A stretch of 64,000 bases of DNA from Promerops cafer (Eukaryota; Chordata; Aves; Passeriformes; Nectariniidae): contig VZSE01002400.1 of the NCBI GenBank assembly GCA_013398275.1, positions 28,233 through 92,232 of the forward strand. Reading direction: 5' to 3'. Shown piece after piece: positions 1 to 11,100 of the stretch; the first letter of the stretch is position 1; every line of letters begins with the position of its first letter. The translations under genes were made by a program, and so were the position numbers. The notes below the pieces were generated by a model that worked only from the letters and a program-made list of their open reading frames with translations, ran no database searches and was not told the origin of the DNA.

Positions 1-2124
1 AACCAGATATTGTGGATTTAGTGTTCTGCTCAGAAAGACTCTCCCAGCACAGACTGAGGTGCTTCCAGCTGTGCCATCAGGCAGTGACAGATGTCTCTAG
101 TGTGCACAGTGAGTGTCCAGCAGTGATGGCTGCCAGGATTAATATTCCAGGCACAAATGTGCCCCTTGCAGTGCAGAGCTCGGCACAGCCTGTGCAGGAA
201 TGCCCTTGAAAGGCAAATTACACCCAGCTCCCTGGTGGCTCTGGGGGAGCGGGAGCACTGCTGTCATTTGTGCTGAGGTTCAAGTAGGCCTTGAGGTGGT
301 GGTTTCAGTTTCCCTTCTGCTTTCCCTTCCCAGAAGGGCTTGCTTGAAAGGGCAGGCAGGGATGGTGGCTCTTCTGCCTTCAGTGGGGGAGCGTTCCCTG
401 GCAGGAGATTGGACCAGATGAGGGTCAGGCTCTGCTCCTAGGGAGAGAGGGACAGGACAAGAGGAAAGAGCCTCAAGTTGTGTCAGGGAGTTTTAGGTTG
501 GATATCAGGGAAAATTTCTTCACCAAAAGGGTTGTCAAGCCATGGCACAGGCTGCTCAGAGCAGTGTTGGAGTCACCATTCCTGGAAGTGTTCAAAAACA
601 TGTGGATGTGGCACTTGGGGACATGGTTAGTGGTCATCTTGGCAGTGCTGGGTTGGACTCAATCATCTTAGAGGGCGTTTCCAGCCTAAATGATTCTCTA
701 GTTCATTCATTCCAGTTCTTGCAAATGGTGTTGTTGATGCAGCACGTGCATGCACCAAACCATGCATCCAAACGCCTATGAAAGCTGTATTTTAACAGTG
801 TTAATGGATTAGGCTGTAGGGGTTCTGAGAGTGTTTCCTAAGCAACTTGTGGCTGTCTGCCTCTGAAATCAAAACCTTCCCATGTTCTTGATCTACTCAT
901 TTGCTGCCCAGAAGCCTGTACAGGTACTTGTTCTCTTTTCTGAGCTGTTTAAAGCTGTGATCCCCAGTTATGTTTTGAGGGTTTAATGGCTCTGTTGAGG
1001 TGTTCCCCCCACCTTCATTCCAAGAACATCACTGTGATGGAATTCGAGCTGCATCAGAGAGGAGGAGCCTGGAGCATGGCTGTCTGATCCAAAGAAGCAC
1101 TGTCCCACCCACAGCTGAGCACAGCAAAGCTGAAAAGCCCCACTGGCAGATGGATGGTGTGTTGTGGTTGTCTCCGCTGACACTGCGGCCCCAGAATGGT
1201 CCAGTGCTCTTGAACAAGCTGAGCACATGCTGCACAGTCAGCAAGGTGTCACGTGGAGATGACCAGCTGATCTGATGTTAAACTAAAGCCACCAAACTAT
1301 GCTTTGCTGCTGGGACCAAAGGTGATGATTGGCCCGGGCTTCATGAGGAAAAGGCTGATGTGGGCTATGGATGAAGGCTGGCTTTGACTCCTCGGCACTG
1401 GAACAGCCTTGTTTTGTAGTTCTTCCCCAGTCACCCCATGCTGTTCCTGCTGACATGTCCAGTTGAGTTTGTCTAAGTTTGAACTGCAAGATTTTTGAGG
1501 ACAGAACCTCCCTTTTTCTAAAATTCTGAGCCTGTTTTTACTGTGCTGCAGAATCTGTCAAAATCAAGACACATCATGATTTCCCCAAACTTAGTTCCCC
1601 TGGCACCTCATTTCAGAACTTTCTCCAGAGAAAAACTGGCTTTTCTACTAAAGTCCTGGTTCCTTTTCTCCCCTACTTTTTGTCTTCTCTTCTTTTCCCC
1701 CACGGTATGTTCAGAAGTGCCTTGATGCTGTGTGACATCTGAAATACTTCCTGTGCACGTGCTGTGCTGCCTTTGCTAGATAAGCAGCAGGCTGTTCCCT
1801 TTTACAGCAGGCACATCCCTTCCTGAAGAGGCAGATGTGGAATGTTTTCCCTGGGAACAAATATTGCTGCTTTGTAATTATGGCACCTTAATTTTATTTC
1901 TCTTCTCTTTCCATCACAGCGTGTGTGTGATTAGAAGCTTCTGATGTCCTCAAAGAGGTGTGACAATGTCACACTTTCCCTAGTTTGGGGCAGGATTTCT
2001 GCTCTAGGTTCCCTCCACATTGGTTTAGTGTAGGCTGAGCGGAGCTGATAGAGAAATAAAACAAAATCTGAGCTTTGTTCACACTTGGAATTTTGTGTGT
2101 TGACTTTCTTTCCTGTTTTTGTAG
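1..2124. other. Noncoding DNA upstream of the first PHACTR4 exon seen
   Basis: No gene is recognised here. The only identifiable element is a CR1 fragment near 420-716. Because the exon at 2125 begins with a splice acceptor, this stretch is most likely intron between an unseen 5' noncoding exon and the first ATG-bearing exon of PHACTR4. Small open frames here have no recognisable protein similarity. Confidence 0.5.
420..716 (+). mobile_element. CR1 retroposon fragment (3' part)
   Basis: The segment has the standard CR1 3' text: a 'caagttgtgtcaggg' block, 'aaatttcttcacc', a 'ggctgctcagagcagtg' block, and 'ggactcaatcatctta', ending with a decayed 'aatgattct' tail. It is a 5'-truncated, plus-oriented copy without an intact reverse-transcriptase frame. 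Confidence 0.85.
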
Positions 2125-2171
2125 GAATTTCTCTGGACACTAGTGTACAAGAGGAATGGAAGAGAATGCTG
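2125..2171 (+). CDS. PHACTR4: PHACTR4 exon with upstream start codon (MEENA...)
   Basis: The acceptor 'tttttgtag' precedes 2125 and the donor 'gtgagt' starts at 2172. The ATG is at 2156-2158 in a good Kozak setting (G at -3, G at +4), and an in-frame TAG lies at 2141-2143, so this ATG decides the start. The exon gives M-E-E-N-A plus one base. That base joins in phase with 27,355 (GCT, Ala) and continues E-E-V-D, matching the E-E-A-D of the mammalian protein. It corresponds to the short-start isoform. RNA evidence was not available. Confidence 0.75.
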
Positions 2172-5100
2172 GTGAGTACGGTCTTGGATGTCTTGCCACA
2201 GATTATGGACCTGATGTGTCCTCCTTGGTTGAGTGTCATAAAGAACCTGATTACTTTAAACTTGGTGTCTTCATTTCAAGTGTAAAAGGTGATTAGAAAA
2301 TAATCTAGTTTGCCAGATGCATCAGCTGCACTTGTACTGTGGTGTGGACCAGATCTGACTGAAGCTCTGTGCATATGGAATATCTTTTTTGGGATCTCCC
2401 ATCTGTGAAACCTGGAATACTGGTCTCTTGGCTATCCCAGGTTCTTGAAAACAGGTACCATCCCCTTTTGTAATAAGGAAGAGGCCAGAAGCAATGAGCT
2501 GGTTTGAATAAAGCACATGGCAAGGCATAAAGGAGGATCAGCTCCTGGTTGTTCCTGTTGTTCTGTATTTATTCCTTTAGGCTTCTCTATGTTGTGGAAG
2601 ATACAGGATTTTTTTGAATTAAACTTTTTAAAATTAAAATTTAAATCTCTTGCTTTAGGCAGTGTGTAGTGCTTGCCCTGAAGCAATCAAATTAATTGCT
2701 GGTAGGTTTAACTGATGCAAGGATATGGTTTTAACTAAAACTCACAGATTTTTGGCTTAGAGATTGCCTTGAAGAGCTCTTCCATCTGTTTGCCTGAAAT
2801 GGCTACAAGAAAGGAGTTTAATTCCCATTTTTTCCCTGCCATTGACATGAGATTTGCATGAAAGCTTTTGCCTGCACCATGGTAAACCAGTATCCATGCA
2901 GCATATTGACCTCACATCTTCTGGACCATGATACTGCAGTTGGTGATTCTAACTCCTAAATAATATTCCTAGGTTATTCTATGCAGTCAGGTGATGCCAT
3001 CCTGAAAACTTTGGGAATGGTTGTACTTGTCAGCAGGGCAGTGTGCTTGGTGAGGCAGATGAAGGCCAGTTTTTGGCTTCATACAGAGCTGGTCTGTTGG
3101 AGCCCAGGGGCCTGGTTGGATCATCTGCAAGCCAAGAGCTCCTGCATAAAAGTATAATGTGCTTGTAGTCCTGATGGCAAGAACTGCTGTGCCCCCTCTT
3201 TGTCAGGCTGTAAGGTGTACATTTAATCTGTGGTGATTGCTTTCCCTTCTGATTTGCTTGTGACAAACTAAAGATGACTTGTGGAGGAGGCGGAAGGTGA
3301 AGTGAGTGTGGCACTGGCAGCTGAGGCTGGAGAAGTGCCTGTGGAGGTGGCAGCTCCTGGGACAGAGCACAGCAGAGCAGGGCCATTTTTCAGTCTCTAG
3401 AGCTTGAGTTACTGGCATAGCTTTGAGCAACATCAGGGCCAGGCTGGATGAGGCTCTGAGCAACCTGGTCTAGTGGAAGGTGTCCCTGCCCACAGCAGAG
3501 GGTGGAACAAGATATTCAAGGTCCCTCCCATCCCCAGCCATTCTGTTATTCACCAGGACTCAGCCTGTACTGGGACTGCCACCAGCCACCTCTGTTCACA
3601 CCACAAAGCTTTGTGTCCCTTTTCACATGCAGTTGAACCCCATATTTTGGCTAGATCAGTGAGACACAGAGCTGGAGCCTTTTGAGGTTTCTGAGAGGCC
3701 CTGTTTTGATGCGTGCTGGTGGCTAGGATGTGGAAAGCCCTATGTTCTGTTTGCATTTTGCCAACTAAAGTAGAGTTACTTCCCCTTTCCCTCTGAACAA
3801 CTTGGGCAGTGCCAGTTTAGGATGGAGTATCCATACTGGATCTTTGCATGCACAGACACCCCCATGGCTGGTTGTGAAGCTTTACATGTTACCTCAGTGC
3901 TGGGAGCCCTGTATTAGAGACAGAATAAACAGATGGATCTCTTCTTATAATTTCCTTAAAATTCCTTTGCTTTTATGGATATTCATTCTCCAAGTGCTGC
4001 TAAGCTCAGGACTACTGGGTTGATCCTGGAGATGAGGTAAGATGGAGCTGAGCTGAAGTCCAAGTCTGTGCCCTTTGTTCCCTTCAAGCCTGGTGCTGTG
4101 GATGCATTGCTGTCCTCCCCTGGTTGGATATTAACTGCACTCACAATGCTGCATGGCTGCTGCTTGTTTGAGCTGGTGTGCTTGGAATGGCCACTGGGAA
4201 TGCACAGGCAAATCCTCTTGAGCTGTCAGGCTTCACCAGCCGTGGGTGGGTGGGGGAGCCTTCCTTGGCTGACTGCCCTGGCTAATTAAAAATGAAATTT
4301 GCTGTTGTCTTCAGATTTTAATTCATGCTCATCCCTGAGGACGAGTGGAAGCCAGGTCTCCAGGCAGCTGCAGTGAAGTTTCAGAGCTGTCCATACATGG
4401 TATTCTAGAACAGGTATGCAGCTTCAAATTTGCTCACAACCCTGCCTTGAGTTAAGTATAGAGAAGAATACACAGAAACTTCTGGCCAACTTTGGGACAT
4501 GGCCCTGAGTGAGTGACTGTAGGTTAAGTTGCCACATGTGGCCTTAGGCTGAAGGAGGGTGGGTTTGGATTGGATATTAGGAAGAAATTCTTCCCTGTGA
4601 GGGTGGTGAGGGACTGGAATGGACTTCCCAGAGAAGCTGTGGCTGCCCCATCCCTGGAAGTGTTCCAGGCCAATTTGGATGGGGCTTGGAGCAACCTGGT
4701 CTAGTGGAAGGTGTCCCTGCCCATGGCATGGGGTGGAATTGGATGAGCTTTGAGGTCCCTTCCTCCCACTGGAGGGACAGGGCTGCCCTGGAGAAGATGG
4801 TGCTGCTGGTGGGAGGATGGAGATTAGGGAGCGGAATAAACGAAATCTAAATATACACATGCTGCCAGGCCAAGCTTCCTCAAGGCCCCACCTACACAAG
4901 GGATCTGTTGAAGGGAAATGTCTCTGAAATACCTTTCCCTTCTTCAGATCCTTCCTGTGGTGCAGGTGAAGAATCACATTCTATTTTTGGAGCCTGTTTT
5001 TGCTGTTCATCTACTGCCTGTCACTACCCAGGCCCCCTCCCAAAGACCATTCACTCACCTTACCATGATATGAGCTAGGTTTGGAGCTTTTTCTTTGTCA

Positions 5101-8100
5101 AAGGATTGTGTTCTATCTAGTATTTCATCTGTCTGTAAGTCTGGGAGATCCAAAAAGCAAAATATTGAAGTGGAAGCTTTGTGCTTGGCAGGGCAAGTCT
5201 CACCTTATGCTCGTGGTTCCTTGAAAGCTCTGCTGCCATGTTGGATCAACCTGAGGTGGGAGCAGACCTGCACTTCCCTTGCCCAGTAATGAGCAATCAT
5301 TAATGAACTCCTCATCAGAGGGAGCATGGAATGCCTTTTCAGGGACAGTGTTTGCTGTTGGGTCCTTTGACCTCCTGTACTTTGCACTCTGTTGACAGTT
5401 CCTGCCTATGCTTACACACTTCTGCAGGTGTTCAGATAGGAACCTTTAAGTCCCTAAAAGGTCTAAATCTCTGTGGGACAACTGTGAAACATTTGAGGAA
5501 ATTAATGAAGTGGCCTTTGCACACACAGGCTGTTACCCAAAGCTGCTTTTTTGAAAGCTCCTGAAATACTACGTTTATGGATGCTTTAAGAATCTTCTGC
5601 AGCTACTGCTTTATTCCATGCTGACTTTCATCCCCTTTGACTTTCATCCTCTTTATCTCCTGCTGTGCTACTTTTTTTCCCAATTCTTTTCCTCCTAAAA
5701 ATAGGAAATACTCTTCAAGTCCTTCACCTTTGTGCAAACAAAGAAGTAATTTGTTTTAGCATCTAAGCTGACTCCTGGGTTACATGCCGCAGAAAGAAAC
5801 CAGTGTGACATGAATCTGCTGCTTCTGGAGACTTGGACTCCAAATATAGTCTGAGTAGAGGAAAGGGCTGAAAACGTGAATACTTGGATCTTATCCCACC
5901 AGCTCTGCTGCTTTTTCTCAGCAGGATGCATGGCTGGCTGGCTGCCTGATTCCCATCTTTATCCCCAAAAATCAGAGCTATACCTTCAGATGCTCAGAGA
6001 TTCTAAACCGTTATGGGAACCATTATGGAATCATTCAATGGTTTGGGTTGGGAGGGCTGTGGCCATACACCTTCCACTAGACCAGGTTTCTTCATGGCCT
6101 GTCCAACCTGGCCTTGGACACTTCCAGGGATGGGGCAGCCACAGCTGCTCTGAGCACCCTGTGCCAGGGCTCACCACGGTCACAGGGAAGAATTCCTTCC
6201 CACTGTCCCATCTATCCCTGCCCTCTGGCAGAGGGAAGCCATTCCCCCTTGTCCTGTCGCTCCAGGCTCTTGTCCCCAGCCCCTCTCCAGCTCTCCTGGA
6301 GCCCCTTTAGGCACTGGAAGGGGCTCTGAGGTCTCAGTTTAGGCCAGACTGGTGGAGCTGCAGGCAGTGCCAGTGTGTGCTGGGTTTGATGTGCAGTCAG
6401 AGCACTGCGGGCTTGGGAGCTTTGCTGTCACCAGCTCAGGTCTGCTGGGGAAGAACAGTCACTGCTAAGTAGCCAGTGGAAATCTCTTCATCATCTCAGT
6501 TCCAGAACAAAAGAATGGGCTTTTCTTCCAGGAAGACACAGAAGCTGTGATTCCAGTCAGATGCTGCGTGTTGTGTGTGCAGCAGTAACACAGCTCTGTG
6601 TGATACAGCAGAAGAACCAAAGTGGCCAAAGTGCCTGAGATCAAATCCTTAATTACAGTTGATGTGTGCTACCTTGCAAGCAAGTAGAAAGGCAAATTCC
6701 AACTGTTCCTTAGGCAGGTTACCAGAGGTTGGAACTGATCTCAGTGGAAAGCATTTGTCTTTTAAACAAGGTGCAGCACAGAGCATTTCCTTACCTACCC
6801 AAAAGCATTACTGTAAATAAGTCGAGTGCACTTGACAGGTTAGCAAAATACTTGGGGACATTATCCTGACAGCCTTTTGTTCTTAAATTTGTTCTAGTTC
6901 TTAGTGTAATTAATGTTCTGAGTGCTGTCAGGGTGCTTGGGGCACTCATGGCATGCTGGTGCTGTTTTTCTGCTTGCTGTATTTGCAAGTGCTTCAGCTC
7001 AGCCATCCATCTAGTTAGCGTGGCATTTCTGAAAATTAATACCCAATAATTCCTCCCCAAACAACTTGAGGAGGTGTCTGAACTCTTGTGCCTTTCCCTC
7101 CTGAGCTGTGAGCCAAATGTTTTGCAGAGATTATTTGCTGACCTGCCAGAGACCTCGTAATTCCGTGGCACCCCATTTTGAGTGGCTTCAGAAGCTGTTG
7201 TGCTAAGTGATCTTGTAGTTTGTACCCATATCTCTAACTGGGGGAAAGCAGAGTTAATTCTGCTGGTTTTGTGGTTTCCTGGCTCAGCTGTGGATCTGCT
7301 GGGATGGAGATGCTTTGGCCTCCAGGCTGGTTGGAGCAAGATAGTGACCAAGGTTGATGTTGAGTGAGAAATGTCTGAAGTGCTTCGTGACAGAATTGAA
7401 CAATCTTACTCCTTGTGTGAAGAGATAAGACCTTGTAGGACATGTGATCAATCCTCTGGGTAATTCAGGGTGACTTGCTGTTAAACAGTGAGTGTGGTGT
7501 TCCTGTGGCTCAGTAAGTAGGGCATGGAGCAGGGCAGTAGGTTTCCAGAGTTTCCAGTTTTCTTTTTTAACTTGTTGGACCTTAAATTCACCTTGCTCCT
7601 GGAATATTGCCTGTAAATTCTGTCCAGGGATTTTAGTAGCTGATTTTATTGGATTTGGGAGTAGAAGAGGAGCCTGCCTGGAACCAGAGACAAGGTTTAG
7701 TATAAATGTGATTTTTGTTATTATTGTTTCTTCACACAGGAGCAATGTGTCCAGGCTGAGTGGCAAACCTGGCCTTTTAAAAACAAAATACTGAATGTGC
7801 TCATTATCTTGCTGCTTTTGTGAGCTGTAAATGGTGTTAGCTGAGCTGCTGGCTGGACAGAGCTACTCCCAGGCCCTCAGGCTGCTCCTGAGGTGCAGTC
7901 CCAGTGTGAACATTTGGATGTTGTCACTGCTGACATCACCACTTTATCTGCTTAGTTCTCCTTTGTCTTGGAAAGGAGCCCTGGCTGTGAGTGCTGAAGG
8001 TGTCTTTTGTATCCTGAAACAAACAAGAAACCAGAGATATGAGATGGCTTTTTTACAGGTTGGACCCATCCAGCTGTGTGGAATGAGTGGATAACCATGA

Positions 8101-11100
8101 CTTGCTTAGGGAGAACATGGCTCTTCAACCCAGCCTGGGTTTGTCTCGTTTTGTGAAGCAGAGATTTTAAGATTTCAAAAGGATTTACCGTCTGGGTTAT
8201 GATAAATTTGTATTCCCTGGCACTTGAAGAATAACATTTATAGCAGTTGCTAAATTCCATGTACAGATCTGTTCAGCCTGAGGTGCTCAGGCTGTGCAGG
8301 TTCTGAGCTGAGCTTTGCAGATGCAGGCTCTGCCATGGATCCTGGTGTGTATTAGAGCTAGTCTTAAGGCTGTGTAAGGTGGAGCTTTGTACATTGGTGT
8401 AACTCAGCTGTGCAGTTGTTACCACAGAATCACAGAATCCTTCAGGGTGGAAAAGCCTGCCAAGATCCTCAAGTCCAGCCATTCCCCCAGCACTGCCAAG
8501 CCCACCACTAACCCCGTCCTCAAGTGCCACATCCACACGGCTTTTAAATCCCTGCAGGGATGGGGACTCTACCACTGCCCTGGGCAGCCTGTGCCAGGGA
8601 CTGACAACCCCGTGAGGAAGAATTTTCCCCAGTATCCAGTCTAAACCTTCTGTGGCACAACGTGATACTGTTTCCTCCTGCCCCTTGCTCCTTGTGAGCA
8701 GAGCCCGACCCCCACCTGGCTGCACTCTCCTGTCGGGAAGTTGGGGAGAGCGAGAAGGTCCCCCCGAGCCTCCTTTTCTCCAGGCTCCTCCAGCTGCTCC
8801 TGGCGCTCCGGACCCTTGCCCGGGTGCGTTTCCCGTCTCTGGCCCCGCTCCGGACCCTTGCCCGGGTGCGTTTCCCGTCTCTGGNTGACAACCCCGTGAG
8901 GAAGAATTTTCCCCAGTATCCAGTCTAAACCTTCTGTGGCACAACGTGATACTGTTTCCTCCTGCCCCTTGCTCCTTGTGAGCAGAGCCCGACCCCCACC
9001 TGGCTGCACTCTCCTGTCGGGAAGTTGGGGAGAGCGAGAAGGTCCCCCCGAGCCTCCTTTTCTCCAGGCTCCTCCAGCTGCTCCTGGCGCTCCGGACCCT
9101 TGCCCGGGTGCGTTTCCCGTCTCTGGACACGCTCCGGACCCTTGCCCGGGCGCGTTTCCCGTCTCTGGACACGCTCCGGACCCTTGCCCGGGCGCGTTTC
9201 CCGTCTCTGGACACGCTCCGGACCCTGCTGCGCGCGCGTTTCCCGTCTCTGGCCCCNNNNNNNNNNNNNNNNNNNNNNNNNNNNNNNNNNNNNNNNNNNN
9301 NNNNNNNNNNNNNNNNNNNNNNNNNNNNNNNNNNNNNNNNNNNNNNNNNCGCTCCGGACCCTTGCCCGGGTGCGTTTCCCGTCTCTGGACACGCTCCGGA
9401 CCCTTGCCCGGGCGCGTTTCCCGTCTCTGGACACGCTCCGGCCTCGCCGTGTCCGAGGCGCGGCCCCGAGCCCCGGAGGGGCCGCAGAGCTGCGCTGTGG
9501 CCGCCAGAGGGCGCGCGGGGCCGGCTCGCGGAGGGCTGGGGGACACTGGGGACAAGGGACACAGGGAGCGGCTTCCCACTGCCGGGCAGGGTTAGGTGCG
9601 ATGTTGGGAAGGAATCCTTCCCTGTGAGGGTGGGAAGGCCCCGGAACAGGTTATCCAGAGAAGCCGTGGCTGCCCCATCCCTGCAAGTGTTCAAGGCCAG
9701 GTTGAACAGGGCTTGGAGCAACCTGGGATAGTGGACCGTGGCAGGGAGTGGAACGAGGTGAGTTTGAAGGTTCCTTTCAACTCAAACCATTCTAGAATTT
9801 TGTGAATTGCATTTCTGTAGGAGATTTCCCCCCTCTCCTCCCTCCCCTTTTTTGGGGGGGTAAAAGACACAAGCCATGACGGCGCGGCCAAGCAGTGGCT
9901 GTGGACATTGGCTTTCCTAGGCAGTGCAGTGGGATCTGATTTGGCACCATGTTAGACTTAGTGCCAGCATAACAACACTGGCCTAATTGGTATAGCACAG
10001 CCTCGCACTGCACTTGAAAGGTAAAATTTAATAGTGTTCTGCACTCCAAGAAAAAATGCCCAATAAAAACACATCCCGGTTCCTGTGCGCTGTTCCCCCC
10101 ACGGTCGGAAGCAGCTCTGTGTACTGTTTGCTTTGTGTGCTTTCCCTCTCCCTCCCCAGCCCCACTGCACTAAAGGGACTCGTTTCCAAGGCGAGGTGAG
10201 CAGCAAGTCATGGCTTGGCAAGGAAAATCACTCCTGGAGGCTCTGTGCTGATCCTGGCTGGCCGTAGCTCTGCTCTTAGAGAGCAACTCAACCCCCTCTC
10301 CCCAGGAAGGCAGAGTTAGGCAGGGATCCGGGGCTGAACCTTGATCTTTGAAAGGACTATAACCAGCCTTTGTCATGGTTTTTTGTTGATATTCAACCAA
10401 AATGATGAAAAACCTGCCCTCCTCCCTCCAGCTCTTTAGTCTTAACATTAACTCTTGGAAACTGAAGTGGTGATTAGGAAAGTAAACAGGGTCCCTTCCT
10501 GCAGGGAAGGCAGGACTTTGTTCTGCCCAAGCATTGTAGGTTGCAGGGGTTAAGCTACATTTTGCTTTGGGAGAGGAAAGGAAAATCTCTCCAAGTAATT
10601 AACTTAAGATGCTGACGCTAATGAAGGGGCTTTCAAAGCTGGGACTCGTGGGGGGGGTGATGGGAATCCCCTGCTGAATCAACGACATTACAGCTGTAGG
10701 AGTGATTCCGCAATTATTAGGCTGAAATGATGTTGAACACGAAGCTAATCCTGTTATCTCTCAGATACTGAGCAAACTGAGTGCTCTGGATAACTCTAAT
10801 GGGATTATGTGAGTCACTCTGGCACCCTTGCCCTGTTCAGGGCTTTTTTCTTATGTTCCTTTTCAGGATAAAGTATTGATCAGGCTTCCTAGAGTTAATG
10901 TTGGGAGGTAGTGTCTGGGTGTGTTGCAGCAGTGCTGGGTTGTTTTTTTTAAATGAGTTTGACAGTGAACACCCTGTTGCCTCCTGAAGCTGTTCACTCC
11001 TCCACAGCAAGGATCCCTTAAGAAAAGCCCATCCCTGAATAGATGTTTAGGAAAAGAACTGAAGAACAAGGACAAGTTTAAAAGAAGATTTCCCTGTGTC

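Noticed and set aside
6791..7351. A 186-aa minus-strand frame
   Set aside because: No recognisable domain, no splice or promoter context, and the composition of ordinary intron DNA.
7284..7766. A 160-aa minus-strand frame
   Set aside because: It overlaps the previous frame in another phase and has no recognisable similarity.
8273..9721. A 482-aa minus-strand open frame and long plus-strand frames across the same region
   Set aside because: They run through CR1 text, the 42-bp minisatellite and N runs. The period of 42 is divisible by three, so frames stay open without coding meaning.
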